64,000 nt of DNA from Mucilaginibacter dorajii (GCF_024808255.1 NZ_JANTYS010000012.1:124001-188000), one strand, 5' to 3'; positions 16,913 to 25,924 are shown, counted from the first letter of the stretch. The notes: generated by a model from the letters alone, not told the origin. Program-made: numbers and translations.

Positions 16913-17665
16913 TTATAATGACCGTACTCCACCATCCAGCAACAACTCGGCACCAATCATAAAGGCCGAATCTTCTGAGGCCAGGTATAAGGCCGCGGCG
17001 GCAAGTTCTTCGGGTTTGCCCAAACGTTTAATTGGGGTAAAGTTGGCCATGTTACCCTTAAACATATCGGCCTCTTCTTTCGACGATGTAACCTGGTCAA
17101 ACACGTTGGTATCTACCGGACCGGGGGTTAACACGTTTACACGGATGCCCCTTGGCAGCAACTCAGCTGCAAAGCTTCTGCCCAGGGAGCGGATGGCCGC
17201 TTTAGTTGCCGAGTAAGATGAATGGTTAGGGATGCCCTTATCGCCGGCGATAGATGATACCAGGATTACCGCCGCCCTGTCATTCAAATAAGGCAAAGCT
17301 TTTTGAACGGTAAAAAACGTGCCTTTAAAGTTTACGTTACTTTGCTTATCAAACATCTCTTCGGTAAAATCGGCAAGGGGGGCAAGCATGTAAACGGCAG
17401 CGTTGGCCACTAATACATCAACATTACCTAATTGCTGCGCTACCGTAACATATAAACGGTCAAGATCGGCCAGGATAGCCGCATCGCCCTGGATGCCTAT
17501 CGCGCCGTGCCCAATTTCGGCAACGGCCTTATCCAGGTTTTGTTGGTTACGGCCGGTAATGGCCACTTTAGCACCTTGTGCTGCAAACAATTTGGCAGTT
17601 GCCAGGCCAATGCCGGCGCTGCCGCCGGTAATTACGGCTACTCTATTTTCTAATTTTAAGCTCAT
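16913..17665 (-). CDS. SDR-family oxidoreductase
   Basis: A 250-residue classical short-chain dehydrogenase. It has the Rossmann glycine motif TGGSAGIG near residue 13, NAA at the end of strand 4, catalytic Ser in VSSIAG, YSATK (YxxxK) and PGPVDT. Arg in ITGRNQ suggests NADP(H) preference. The substrate is unknown. The Crp-like regulator gene lies 85 bp upstream on the same strand and may control it. ATG 17665 (MSLKLENRVAVITGG) is the family-like start; the frame extends 11 codons to ATG 17698. Confidence 0.9.
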   Translation of the reverse strand: MSLKLENRVAVITGGSAGIGLATAKLFAAQGAKVAITGRNQQNLDKAVAEIGHGAIGIQGDAAILADLDRLYVTVAQQLGNVDVLVANAAVYMLAPLADFTEEMFDKQSNVNFKGTFFTVQKALPYLNDRAAVILVSSIAGDKGIPNHSSYSATKAAIRSLGRSFAAELLPRGIRVNVLTPGPVDTNVFDQVTSSKEEADMFKGNMANFTPIKRLGKPEELAAAALYLASEDSAFMIGAELLLDGGVRSL

Positions 17666-17750
17666 GATTTTGTTATTTTTAATACTCCAAAATTGCATGA
17701 ACCCCGGTCAATAAAAGTTGACCCAGTTTACAAAATACAGTGAAACCAGT

Positions 17751-18335
17751 TTAACTTTTTGCCTGCTTTTTGCGCAGGCGCGATAGAAATTGGGTAGTCA
17801 TACCCAGGTATGATGCCAGCGCGTATTGCGGAATACGCTGGGCAACCTGCGGATATTGTTTCATAAAAAGGGCATACCGTTCGCCCGTGCTTTGGGTAAG
17901 GTTGGCAATTACGCGGCGCTGCTGAAAGGCGGCTGTACGCTCGGCCATGATAAGGCAAAAGCTTTCGTATTTGGGCAGGGCTGCTTTAAGTTTGCGCTCG
18001 CTTTCATGATCTATCTGCAATACAAGGCTATCCTCCAGCGCCACTACAAACATGGTAGCCGGCTGCTGAAACACGTAGCTGTTATAATCCGAGATCCACC
18101 AGTCCTCAATCCCAAATTGAATGGTATGCTCCTCGCCGTTCTCCCCTATTACGTACGCCCTAAAAGCTCCCTGTACCACATAACTCCGGTACTTAGCCAC
18201 AAAATCTGGCTGCACTACAAACTGCTTTTTCTTGTACTTTTTAAGGCTGAAGTAAGGCAATATCGTTTCTACATCCGCTGCACTAAGGGAAACACGTTGT
18301 TGAATATGGGCAATCAGGGCGTTGGTTTCGGACAT
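17751..18335 (-). CDS. Crp/Fnr-family transcriptional regulator
   Basis: A 194-residue protein with an N-terminal cyclic-nucleotide-binding-like beta barrel (KQFVVQPDFVAKYRSYVVQGAFRAY, quoted in parts; EEHTIQFGIEDWWISD) and a C-terminal winged HTH (IPQYALASYLGMTTQFLSRLRKK). It belongs to the short Bacteroidota Crp-like group, which usually lacks a full cAMP-binding arginine motif, so the ligand is unclear. It lies just upstream of the SDR gene on the same strand. Confidence 0.85.
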   Translation of the reverse strand: MSETNALIAHIQQRVSLSAADVETILPYFSLKKYKKKQFVVQPDFVAKYRSYVVQGAFRAYVIGENGEEHTIQFGIEDWWISDYNSYVFQQPATMFVVALEDSLVLQIDHESERKLKAALPKYESFCLIMAERTAAFQQRRVIANLTQSTGERYALFMKQYPQVAQRIPQYALASYLGMTTQFLSRLRKKQAKS

Positions 18336-18495
18336 GGATATTCGCGGTATTTAGCTTTTTGATGCTAAGATAGGAAATGTGGGGATGGGTAATTGGCATT
18401 GGGGATTTAAGTGTTCGAAAGTTTTTTAACTCCCGCTGGCCGAAACCTTCCTTTATGAAAAAAGGACTATTCAACTGCATCATATATTACCTTAT

Positions 18496-19173
18496 TCATA
18501 TCAAATCAAAAGCCCTTGCATATTCGCACAGTTCAAAATAAGCCGAGGTATCCAATTTTTTTCTGATATTTTTACGGTGAGTCTCTACCGTTCCTTCGGT
18601 TATAAAAAGCTTTTCGGCTGTTTCGGCCGAACTTGATCCTAATGCCAACAGTTTTAAAACAACACACTCCTGTTTGGTGAGTTTTGAAAACCGGTTTAGG
18701 TTTTTTCGCAGAAAGTCGTTTTCTTTTAAAATGCGGTCAACCTTTTTGGTAATGTGTTGCATTGGGTCAACCTTGTAGGCCATATTAATTACCAGCAGGG
18801 GAAGCCCTTCATCATCGCGCAATAAAATTTTTACAATACTCATGTGCCAGGTCCAATCCTGGCTGCCGTTTATTTTTACCTGCTGAAAAAAAGTAACATT
18901 TTCGTCGGTATTGTTATCTATCATTGCATGCAATTTGGGAGCGTAATCCTCTGCATCTTCAAGATTGAAATACTTTTCAGTATATTCCAGCAGGGTATAG
19001 TTCCGGAACACTGCCAGGCTGATGCCCAGCTGAGCCAATCCATTGGGCGACATATATTCCAACGAAAAACCAGGCATACGGTGAATGATAATAACACCGG
19101 GTAATAAATTGGCAACAGCATCTATTTGAGCAATTCTGTCACGAATTTTACTTTCTAAATTTTCAATCATCAT
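18496..19173 (-). CDS. PAS-like sensor with LuxR-type HTH
   Basis: A 225-residue cytoplasmic regulator. The first ~140 residues read as a PAS-like domain (LPGVIIIHRMPGFSLEYMSP, DWTWHMSIVKILLRDDEGLP). A short helical linker follows, then a GerE/LuxR HTH (LTKQECVVLKLLALGSSSAETAEKLFITEGTVETHRKNIRKKL, in parts). There is no receiver domain, so it is not a response regulator; a small ligand or a partner protein may be sensed. Gene context gives no target. ATG 19170 is an equal alternative start. Confidence 0.8.
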   Translation of the reverse strand: MMIENLESKIRDRIAQIDAVANLLPGVIIIHRMPGFSLEYMSPNGLAQLGISLAVFRNYTLLEYTEKYFNLEDAEDYAPKLHAMIDNNTDENVTFFQQVKINGSQDWTWHMSIVKILLRDDEGLPLLVINMAYKVDPMQHITKKVDRILKENDFLRKNLNRFSKLTKQECVVLKLLALGSSSAETAEKLFITEGTVETHRKNIRKKLDTSAYFELCEYARAFDLI

Positions 19174-19231
19174 AAATTAGGGTATAGCTAATGTAAAAAA
19201 ATTATTACATAGTTAAGCCCAATTATTTCTT

Positions 19232-19257
19232 AAAAATCCCCGCTTCCGGGGATTTTT
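19232..19257. terminator. Orphan terminator-like hairpin
   Basis: AAAAATCCCC, loop GCTTCC, GGGGATTTTT, followed by TTCAG and a T run: a textbook intrinsic terminator shape. It lies between two divergent genes (LuxR-like on minus, 19410 on plus) and is upstream of both, so no annotated gene ends here. It may end a short leader or small RNA. Confidence 0.55.
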
Positions 19258-19409
19258 TCAGCTGTTTTTTTTGCATTATTTAGTGGTACAAACTTTACTG
19301 ATGTTTAAACCAATCATTGCAGAAACTCCACCACATTTTTTTGATAAACAACACTTTGCAATTCAATTGGTAGCTAAGCTACGCCATCGAAACTATAGTA
19401 TAAATTAAT

Positions 19410-19829
19410 ATGAAACCTAAACAAACACTTTTATTATTACTGGTGCTTATTACAACGCTGCCGTTAAGCAGTTTTAAAAACAGGGCAGGCGATAAGGGCG
19501 TGTACGGTTTTGTATATGTAAGTGGCACTTTCACCGACTCTAAACACGCCCTAATCAGTCGCATTATTTATGAGCCGCCATACCCCGATTGTAAGGACAA
19601 TTCCTTTTGGTCTCATGCACAATCTGCTTTTGGCAAATACCTGACGGCCTATTATGATAACGAAACATACAGTTCGAGCAGCCAGGTTGTACAGTCAAAA
19701 CATCAAAATTCTTCACGTAGCTATTTAAGTCAAAAGCAGGCTCAGGATGCTATGGACGAACTGGTTACCCAGGAAAAGGCAGATGGGCACGAGGTGAAAT
19801 TTACCAATTTTGCCTACAGCTGCGAATAA
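19410..19829 (+). CDS. Small exported protein of unknown function
   Basis: 139 residues with a clear signal peptide (LLLLLVLITTLPLSSF). The mature part has two or three cysteines (PDCKDN, YSCE at the end) and a Ser-rich middle (YSSSSQVVQSKHQNSSRS). No known domain is recognised. It is the first of four same-strand genes, 83 bp ahead of the next. Confidence 0.7.
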   Translation: MKPKQTLLLLLVLITTLPLSSFKNRAGDKGVYGFVYVSGTFTDSKHALISRIIYEPPYPDCKDNSFWSHAQSAFGKYLTAYYDNETYSSSSQVVQSKHQNSSRSYLSQKQAQDAMDELVTQEKADGHEVKFTNFAYSCE

Positions 19830-19912
19830 TCATAAAAAGCAATCATACTGCCGCCCTTACAGGCGGCTAAGCTGGTAAATGAATATATATTAAACTTAAA
19901 CCTTATCATAAA

Positions 19913-20458
19913 ATGAAAAATTTCTTATTCCCGGCTGTTGCTGTTATAGTAATAACTACAGCCTTATCTTTTAACCAGAAGGAATCACCTGCGACGTCAT
20001 TAGGCGATGTCAAATATTCTATTTTGCCGCCCGACCAGTTTAAACAAATGAACGGCAGCGGCTGGGTGTTATTAGACGGCCGAAAGGTAAATGGCAGCCA
20101 ACTTCAAAAGCACTTTTCCATGAACAACATACCTGATGCTCGCGGCATGTTTTTACGCGGCCTGAACTATGATAGGCAAGATGATTTAATAGATCCTTTT
20201 TTTAAAGAGCATCACCGCGTTAGGGTGGCTGGCGAATATCAAGGTGATATAGTAGGGCCGCATAATCATGGCTGGACGGGGCGTGATGGCAATGGGTATC
20301 CTAATAAAAGTGAACAACGTTGGATGAATCCGACAGATGATCCCACTCACGAAAATCATTATCCCGTTGTATCTAAAAACAATTATTCAACTGCGGGTGT
20401 TGGCACCGAAACCCGCCCGAAAAATATCGCCCTGTATGTTTATATTAAAATAAATTAA
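19913..20458 (+). CDS. Exported protein with phage-tail-collar-like C-terminus
   Basis: 181 residues with an N-terminal hydrophobic signal (NFLFPAVAVIVITTALSF). The body contains IPDARGMFLRGLNYD and ends ETRPKNIALYVYIKIN. This pairing (DxRGxFxRG ... RPxNxAxxYxIK) is typical of tail-collar/receptor-tip domains of phage fibres. Histidines in HHRVRV, GPHNHGW and HENHYP may bind metal, as in some fibre tips. No other phage genes lie nearby, so it is likely a cellular protein using this fold, perhaps for surface binding. Confidence 0.7.
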   Translation: MKNFLFPAVAVIVITTALSFNQKESPATSLGDVKYSILPPDQFKQMNGSGWVLLDGRKVNGSQLQKHFSMNNIPDARGMFLRGLNYDRQDDLIDPFFKEHHRVRVAGEYQGDIVGPHNHGWTGRDGNGYPNKSEQRWMNPTDDPTHENHYPVVSKNNYSTAGVGTETRPKNIALYVYIKIN

Positions 20459-20492
20459 TAACCTTCGAACATTTTAACAGCCCCACCCCATC

Positions 20493-20906
20493 ATGAAAAA
20501 AACAATACTCATCCTACTACTTTCAATTGCTGCCTTTACCGCAAAAGCCCAAAACATGACCTTTGAAGAAACGGTGAAATATATTAATGATAAACTGGCA
20601 GTCTGCAAATATCCAAAAACGTTTACGGCCCAAAAAGATGGAACCATAAAAGCAGGAGAAAAATCATATAACCTGTTCAACTTTTATGAAACTCCAATTG
20701 AAAACAAAAATAATATTAAACAGGATAAAGGGATAGCTTACTGTGTTGACTCAGATTATCAGTATATAAAACTTATTATGAATAGCAAGGGAGAGTATGA
20801 AATCTTTGCTTTCTTTGCTACAGAAAAAGAGACAGAACGGGTATATAACGCCTTGGTATACCTGCGCGGCCTTTGCACCAAAAACAAAGACCCGTTTGAT
20901 AAATAG
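20493..20906 (+). CDS. Exported protein of unknown function
   Basis: 137 residues with a signal peptide (KKTILILLLSIAAFTAKAQ). The mature domain is mixed alpha/beta (FEETVKYINDKL, YQYIKLIMNSKGEYEIFAF, ERVYNALVYLRGLC), looking like a small beta-sheet protein with flanking helices. Not recognised. It starts 34 bp after the collar-like gene and ends 12 bp before the phosphatase-like gene, so the cluster is probably one transcript. Confidence 0.7.
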   Translation: MKKTILILLLSIAAFTAKAQNMTFEETVKYINDKLAVCKYPKTFTAQKDGTIKAGEKSYNLFNFYETPIENKNNIKQDKGIAYCVDSDYQYIKLIMNSKGEYEIFAFFATEKETERVYNALVYLRGLCTKNKDPFDK

Positions 20907-20918
20907 CAGCTCCAACGT

Positions 20919-22163
20919 ATGCCTGACGCCATTAAAGATGAAATTGAGCGATTGCTTCCCCTTATTCAAACCGGCCAAATGCCGAAGCATGAGGCCGAGC
21001 AACTGCTTAACACCATCCGCGAAGCCATTAAAGTCGGCTCCTCAAAAGGAAAAGAATTAGGGCAATTTATAAGCTTAATAACCAATGGCCTCAAATTACA
21101 ACAGTTAGAAACTGATATTAATTGGGTACCCGTTGCAAATGGCTACCTGGCAATAGGCCACAAACCCGGCGGCAAAATTTCTTTTTGGGGGTTAAAAAAA
21201 GAGGGGGCAAGTGCAATTGTAACCCTGCTGCATGAAAAAGAAGGTGCGGTAAAAATTGGCACACAAACCCAACAAGCCGGGATAGGTTGGGTATGGTTCC
21301 CGTTTTCGGCCTCAAAACCGTATGAACAATACGATACCATTAAAGTTTTGCAACTGTATGGTCAATTACAATTACTGTTAAACACCGGCGGCAAAATATA
21401 TATTCATTGCTCTGCGGGCATCCACCGCACGGGTATGATAACTTATGGCTTACTACGTTACCTGGGGTATGACAAAAACAATGCCCTGCAAATGCTTAAC
21501 AACCTAAGGCCGGTTACCGCGCAGCAGGTGGGCGATAACCGCTTGCTATGGGGCGATAGATATGCCACCAAAAAAGACCTGCGCTATATGGCTTACAGTT
21601 TTGCAGATTATAATGAGAGTAAACCGGTTGACTATTTTAGCTACGATGCCGGTAACTGGCCCTATCTTTCTGAAGACGATTACATCATTTACGCCCATTT
21701 TCAAATTTGGGTGCAATCGTTGCGGGCCCTATTTCCGGAACATAACTTTTTACTCTGCGAAAACCGGGGCATCCCCAATTATCAGTATAGTTTTTTCTCA
21801 TTGGTAGTTAGAGAAAAGGGCGCTGAAACAGGCGACAGCGCTATTGTGTTTATGATTAATAAAAAAGCCCCGCTGGCGGTTTGGGGTACTGTTACTTTTA
21901 AAACAAGTGGCTGGGATGATGAATGGTATATTCCACTTGCAAACCTGTTTATAAACAGCTTGAGTGAATGTTTTAACCCGGTAATTGACTACATGGTAAG
22001 TAACCTAATGGCCGCAAATTTAAACTTTACGCCCAAAGCGGTTTTATTACGTAATAATAACCTGCCCCTGGCAGATACAAAACATCTTTGTATTAATTTG
22101 GATGGCTCACTGGATACCGTATACGGATGTACTTATAATGTGTACGACAATATGATTAAATAG
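20919..22163 (+). CDS. Cysteine phosphatase-like protein with novel C-terminal domain
   Basis: 414 residues, no signal peptide. Residues ~1-60 are helical. Residues ~65-230 look like a dual-specificity/protein tyrosine phosphatase domain with the P-loop HCSAGIHRTG (C164, R170) and a downstream helix YGLLRYLGYDKNNALQML. The last ~180 residues (LSEDDYIIYAHFQIWVQSL onward) match no domain I know. A cytoplasmic phosphatase after three exported proteins is an odd combination; the 12-bp spacing supports one operon. Enzyme class is likely, substrate unknown. Confidence 0.75.
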   Translation: MPDAIKDEIERLLPLIQTGQMPKHEAEQLLNTIREAIKVGSSKGKELGQFISLITNGLKLQQLETDINWVPVANGYLAIGHKPGGKISFWGLKKEGASAIVTLLHEKEGAVKIGTQTQQAGIGWVWFPFSASKPYEQYDTIKVLQLYGQLQLLLNTGGKIYIHCSAGIHRTGMITYGLLRYLGYDKNNALQMLNNLRPVTAQQVGDNRLLWGDRYATKKDLRYMAYSFADYNESKPVDYFSYDAGNWPYLSEDDYIIYAHFQIWVQSLRALFPEHNFLLCENRGIPNYQYSFFSLVVREKGAETGDSAIVFMINKKAPLAVWGTVTFKTSGWDDEWYIPLANLFINSLSECFNPVIDYMVSNLMAANLNFTPKAVLLRNNNLPLADTKHLCINLDGSLDTVYGCTYNVYDNMIK

Positions 22164-22245
22164 CCCTGTTTTTCCTCCTTAGCGCAAATCTTGAGCAGTC
22201 ACTTGTGGGCGGATGACTTGTGACTTTTTCACCAACCCTAAAACC

Positions 22246-23352
22246 CTAATCCAAATTTAACCTATACCTTACCGATCTGCCTGCGCCTTCCTGCACAAAA
22301 ACACCTGTAACGTAAAGTTCCTGCAAATCACGGGTGGCAGTCGCCTTCGAGGTTTTATTGATACTTATATATTTCTTAGCGGTCATCCCGCCTTCAAAGC
22401 CGTCGGCACCTTTTTCCAACATTTTATTTACAGCTTTCAATTGCCTGTCGTTAAGTTGGTGCTTGTACCTGTCAAAAAACCGGGCTTTTTTTAATGTAAA
22501 CTGCACCATAACCCTGGCATCGCGCTGAGCATCTAAAACAACAGTAGCAAAATATTTGATCCAGTCACTCACCTCCATCAATCGTTGTGCATCCTTTAAA
22601 GCGGCATAATAGGCGGCTTTGTTTTGTTCAATAATTTTCGACAGGCTTAACATAACCGGCCTTCCAAGCGATTGCGACAAGGCTTTCTCCGCAATGGCCC
22701 TGCCGATGCGGCCGTTGCCATCTTCAAATGGATGAATGGATTCGAAATACAGGTGGCTTATTGCCGATTTTAATACCGCCTCCGCAACTTGGCCTCTCAA
22801 GGCAAAAGTTGCCGTATTAAACCAGTTTACAAACCGCTCCATTTCGTTGTCCACTATGGCCGAAGGGGGCGCTTCGTAATGAACAACCTCCCGGCCATGA
22901 GCACCCGAAACGATTTGCATAGGGGCTTCACCCTTTCGCCATTCGCCCGGATTAATATTTCCAACCCCATTCATCAGTGTACGGTGCCATGTTTTAAGCA
23001 TAATCAAGCTTAAGGGCTTACTAAATGATTTACGCACCTCCAACATCAGTTGGGCAACCCTGCCGGCCCGTTTATCTTTCACAAAAACAGGCACTTCATT
23101 TAGCCCGATATTATTTCGGATAGACGACATAACATCTTCCCGGCTGATGTATTCGCCTTCAATTTCCGATGTTTTAACTGCTTCGGCCAGCATAAATTGC
23201 AGCAAAGTATCCTGCTTCAAATCATCCGGTAACGCCTGGATTATTCCGCTCACCTCGCCGGTTTCCTGGGCAAACGCCAGTATTAAAGGCTGAATTTCCT
23301 GCACACCGTATACAAAATTGGGCCATTCGGGTAATTGCCAGTTATATATCAT
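22246..23352 (-). CDS. Fic-family protein (class II AMPylator-type) with C-terminal winged helix
   Basis: 368 residues. The Fic core motif HPFEDGNGRIGRA (H207) is complete, so nucleotide transfer (usually AMPylation) is possible. An inhibitory helix of the [S/T]xxxE[G/N] type, T61-S-E-I-E65-G66, lies N-terminal to the Fic fold, which makes this a class II, self-inhibited Fic. The C-terminus (GGMTAKKYISINKTSKATATRDLQ, in part) is a winged-helix domain common in this group. No antitoxin gene is adjacent. It stands alone between an unrelated operon and msrA. Confidence 0.9.
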   Translation of the reverse strand: MIYNWQLPEWPNFVYGVQEIQPLILAFAQETGEVSGIIQALPDDLKQDTLLQFMLAEAVKTSEIEGEYISREDVMSSIRNNIGLNEVPVFVKDKRAGRVAQLMLEVRKSFSKPLSLIMLKTWHRTLMNGVGNINPGEWRKGEAPMQIVSGAHGREVVHYEAPPSAIVDNEMERFVNWFNTATFALRGQVAEAVLKSAISHLYFESIHPFEDGNGRIGRAIAEKALSQSLGRPVMLSLSKIIEQNKAAYYAALKDAQRLMEVSDWIKYFATVVLDAQRDARVMVQFTLKKARFFDRYKHQLNDRQLKAVNKMLEKGADGFEGGMTAKKYISINKTSKATATRDLQELYVTGVFVQEGAGRSVRYRLNLD

Positions 23353-23607
23353 GAGCCGATTAAATTTATTATTCGGCTCAAATATAGTGATATTTTGAGC
23401 CGGTTAGGTCTTTTAATCGATTCATCAGCATAATGCCGTATTTCCCCGTTGTTAGTATTTTTACCATAGCCGCTCGGAAATAGTCATATAGAATCAACTT
23501 TTTCATGTTTGTATCAATCGGATAATAACATTGAAGTCATAAGCTGATGCACTCCTTGCCATTTCCCCATTTCTACCCTACCTTTATCAAACTAAATACA
23601 TGCTATA

Positions 23608-24099
23608 ATGAAAACTGAGAAAGCTATTTTGGCCGGTGGTTGCTTTTGGGGAGTAGAAGAACTTTTCAGAGCCCAGCCGGGCGTTATATCAACCGTTGTG
23701 GGCTATACGGGCGGCAATGTTGCCAACGCTACTTACCGCAACCATGGCACACATGCCGAAGGTATCGAGATTATTTTTGATCCGGAGCTTTTGCCGTACC
23801 GCCAGCTGCTTGAATATTTTTTCCAGATCCATGATCCTACAACGCGCAATCGCCAGGGGAATGATATTGGTACATCATACCGCTCGGCCATTTTTTATAT
23901 GGATGAAACACAACAGGAAACGGCCAACGCTTTAATTGCCGATATGGAAGCATCAGGCAAATGGCCCGGAAAAATAGTGACAGAAGTTGTACCCGCCACT
24001 GATTTTTGGAGCGCCGAAGAAGAACACCAGGATTACCTGCAAAAACACCCTTACGGGTATACCTGCCACTTTGAACGCCCGGATTGGAAACTGGCTTAA
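23608..24099 (+). CDS. msrA: Peptide-methionine (S)-S-oxide reductase MsrA
   Basis: It reduces methionine-S-sulfoxide in oxidised proteins. The 163-residue single-domain protein has the active-site GGCFWGVEELF (C12), the GYTGG motif, HAEGIEIIFDP, and EEEHQDYLQKHPYGYTCHF with a possible recycling cysteine. No signal peptide, so cytoplasmic. No msrB is fused or adjacent. Confidence 0.95.
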   Translation: MKTEKAILAGGCFWGVEELFRAQPGVISTVVGYTGGNVANATYRNHGTHAEGIEIIFDPELLPYRQLLEYFFQIHDPTTRNRQGNDIGTSYRSAIFYMDETQQETANALIADMEASGKWPGKIVTEVVPATDFWSAEEEHQDYLQKHPYGYTCHFERPDWKLA

Positions 24100-24194
24100 A
24101 AAAGAATCAAGAGTTAAGAGTTAAGAATTAAGACGGTCATTTAATACTGGATATCAAATGACCAATATCCAAAAGGTTGTTTAAAACGAAAAAA

Positions 24195-24385
24195 CAGATC
24201 TTCATTGCGAGGAGGAACGGCGAAGCAATCCCCAACTTACAGGGCGGATCTGCATAGTTGGGGATTGCTTCGTGCCTACCTATGACAAGTTGTAGATCCA
24301 GACTTACGAAGTTTTAAAAACTTCGTAAGTCTTTCATCGCTTTGTCATTTTTACCTTCAAAAACCGCCGGATTTTATATCTCTTC
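24195..24385. repeat. Palindromic repeat block between msrA and the HopJ gene
   Basis: This fills most of a 362-bp gap. GAAGCAATCCCCAAC (from about 24223) pairs with GTTGGGGATTGCTTC (to about 24271). Then follows a 16-bp perfect hairpin at 24300-24332 and a tail (TACCTTCAAAAACCGCCGG) shared with 6010-6045. No gene is seen. Copies of the same units occur in the 5697-6055 block. Confidence 0.65.
24300..24332. terminator. 16-bp perfect hairpin, likely bidirectional terminator
   Basis: AGACTTACGAAGTTTT, one A, AAAACTTCGTAAGTCT, between the convergent msrA and HopJ genes. It differs from the hairpin at 16865-16897 at two positions per arm, both compensated on the other arm. Confidence 0.6.
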
Positions 24386-24461
24386 GAAACCATTTCAGAC
24401 AACTTCGAATTATGAGATTAACATTCGATATTTATCACACTCCTGCTTTGTTCTTAACTAA

Positions 24462-24803
24462 CTATTTAGCTATTAAAGCTTCGCCCTCAAAAACAACACC
24501 GGCCCAGCCATTGGCCATAAATTGCCTGATGTTTTGATGGTCTGTTGCATCGGGATGGGCTAATACGGCCTGGTAATGTTCGGCAAATAAGTAAAGCGTA
24601 TCTTCGGCACTCAAATTATTCAATTTAGCAAAGCTTAATACTTTGGCACTGCCCTGGTTTTGTGTGGCTTCATTATATGCCCCACCGTTTTTAAAGGCGG
24701 TTGGCTGATGGGTGCAATACTTTTCTATCAATGCTATAACATCGGTAAACTGTATTGACTTTTCTTTTGATGCGGTAATTAGTTGAAGTAGTTGCTCTTT
24801 CAT
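24462..24803 (-). CDS. HopJ type III effector family protein
   Basis: 113 residues matching the HopJ family: FTDVIALIEKYCTHQPTAFKNGGAYNEATQNQGSAK (read in parts) and LSAEDTLYLFAEHYQAVL, HQNIRQFMANGWAGVVFEG. The name comes from a plant-pathogen effector, but the family is widespread in bacteria without type III secretion, so it should not be read as an effector here. The role is unknown. Small, soluble, standing alone. Confidence 0.85.
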   Translation of the reverse strand: MKEQLLQLITASKEKSIQFTDVIALIEKYCTHQPTAFKNGGAYNEATQNQGSAKVLSFAKLNNLSAEDTLYLFAEHYQAVLAHPDATDHQNIRQFMANGWAGVVFEGEALIAK

Positions 24804-25013
24804 TCAGAATATATTTTTTTTCGCGGGCGTAAAATTAAAAAATCAATCCGGATAAAAGGCCGGCGATAATACGTGGTTAATTAATGATTACCACTACCTA
24901 TTATAGCTGGTAAAAATTGCCGGCAATTAGCTCCTTTATCTTTACGTTTGGCCACCGGTTCCTTTAACATCTGTTTTATACCCGATGTTAAAGGCAGCTC
25001 TAATGTTTCAACA

Positions 25014-25760
25014 ATGGAAATCATTTTTATTTATATACTTATCATCAGCTTTATAGCAACACTGGTACGGTCTACCTTCGGTTTCGGAGAATCGCTTGTG
25101 GCTGTGCCTTTATTCAGTATTTTTATTCCTCTAAGCGTAGCGGTTCCGCTTTCGGTGCTTATCTCGGTATTGGTAGCCCTGGTAGTAGTTATCCAGGATC
25201 ACCGTCAAATTCATTTAAACAGCGCCAAATGGCTCATCTTTTTCGCCGTATTGGGTATTCCCATCGGGTTGCTCATCCTCATTTATGGAAACGGGTTTTG
25301 GGTAAAGATAGGCCTTGGCGCATTGATCATCCTGTATTCATTGTATGCCATGTTTGGTAAAAACACTTTCCATCTGCAAAAAGATAATAAATACTGGTTG
25401 TTCATCTGCGGCTTTCTTTCGGGCATTTTGGGCGGAGCCTACGGCGTGAACGGACCGCCCCTGGTGATGTATGGAAACATGAGAAAATGGAGCGCTAAAG
25501 AGTTCAGGGCCACGTTGCAGGGCTATTTTTTGCCTGCCAGCTTTATTGGTATACTGGGCTACCTTTTTAAAGGCTTAATTACGCTACAGGTATTGAAATA
25601 TTTTATAGTATCGCTTCCGGCGGTTTTCCCCGCCATCTTTTTGGGCCGGTACCTGAACCACCGGCTCCAGGGCGAGTCTTTTTTTAAATATGTATACGCG
25701 GGTTTACTGCTCATCGGCGTATTTTTAATTGCTTATTCCTTAATGGGTATCAAAACTTAA
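25014..25760 (+). CDS. TauE/SafE-family (DUF81) membrane permease
   Basis: A 248-residue inner-membrane protein with about eight hydrophobic segments. It carries the two family repeats: TFGFGESLVAVPLFSIF in the first half and GFLSGILGGAYGVNGPPLVMY in the second. The family exports or imports sulfite and other small organosulfur or carboxylate anions; the substrate here is not shown. The frame extends to a TTG at 24948, but ATG 25014 begins right at the first membrane helix and is preferred. Confidence 0.88.
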   Translation: MEIIFIYILIISFIATLVRSTFGFGESLVAVPLFSIFIPLSVAVPLSVLISVLVALVVVIQDHRQIHLNSAKWLIFFAVLGIPIGLLILIYGNGFWVKIGLGALIILYSLYAMFGKNTFHLQKDNKYWLFICGFLSGILGGAYGVNGPPLVMYGNMRKWSAKEFRATLQGYFLPASFIGILGYLFKGLITLQVLKYFIVSLPAVFPAIFLGRYLNHRLQGESFFKYVYAGLLLIGVFLIAYSLMGIKT

Positions 25761-25924
25761 ATTACCAAATAATGGTATGAGAAAAAGGCCGGCGGGCAGA
25801 AGCTGGGATATGGTAAAATACCGGCAATAGGGCCTTTGGCACAAATGCCGTATAAATGCCGTAAACAAGTCGCACGCATTTTATCGGTCTTTAAAATACC
25901 TTTGCTTCATAAATATCAACACCA

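Noticed and set aside
20130..20458. Prophage remnant
   Set aside because: Only a tail-collar-like domain is seen, in a protein with a signal peptide and no other phage gene in 10 kb on either side.
22246..23352. Fic toxin of a toxin-antitoxin pair
   Set aside because: The inhibitory helix is within the same protein and no small partner gene is adjacent; a self-regulated class II Fic is the better reading.
24462..24803. Type III secretion effector
   Set aside because: The HopJ family is widespread in bacteria without type III secretion, and no secretion genes are present.
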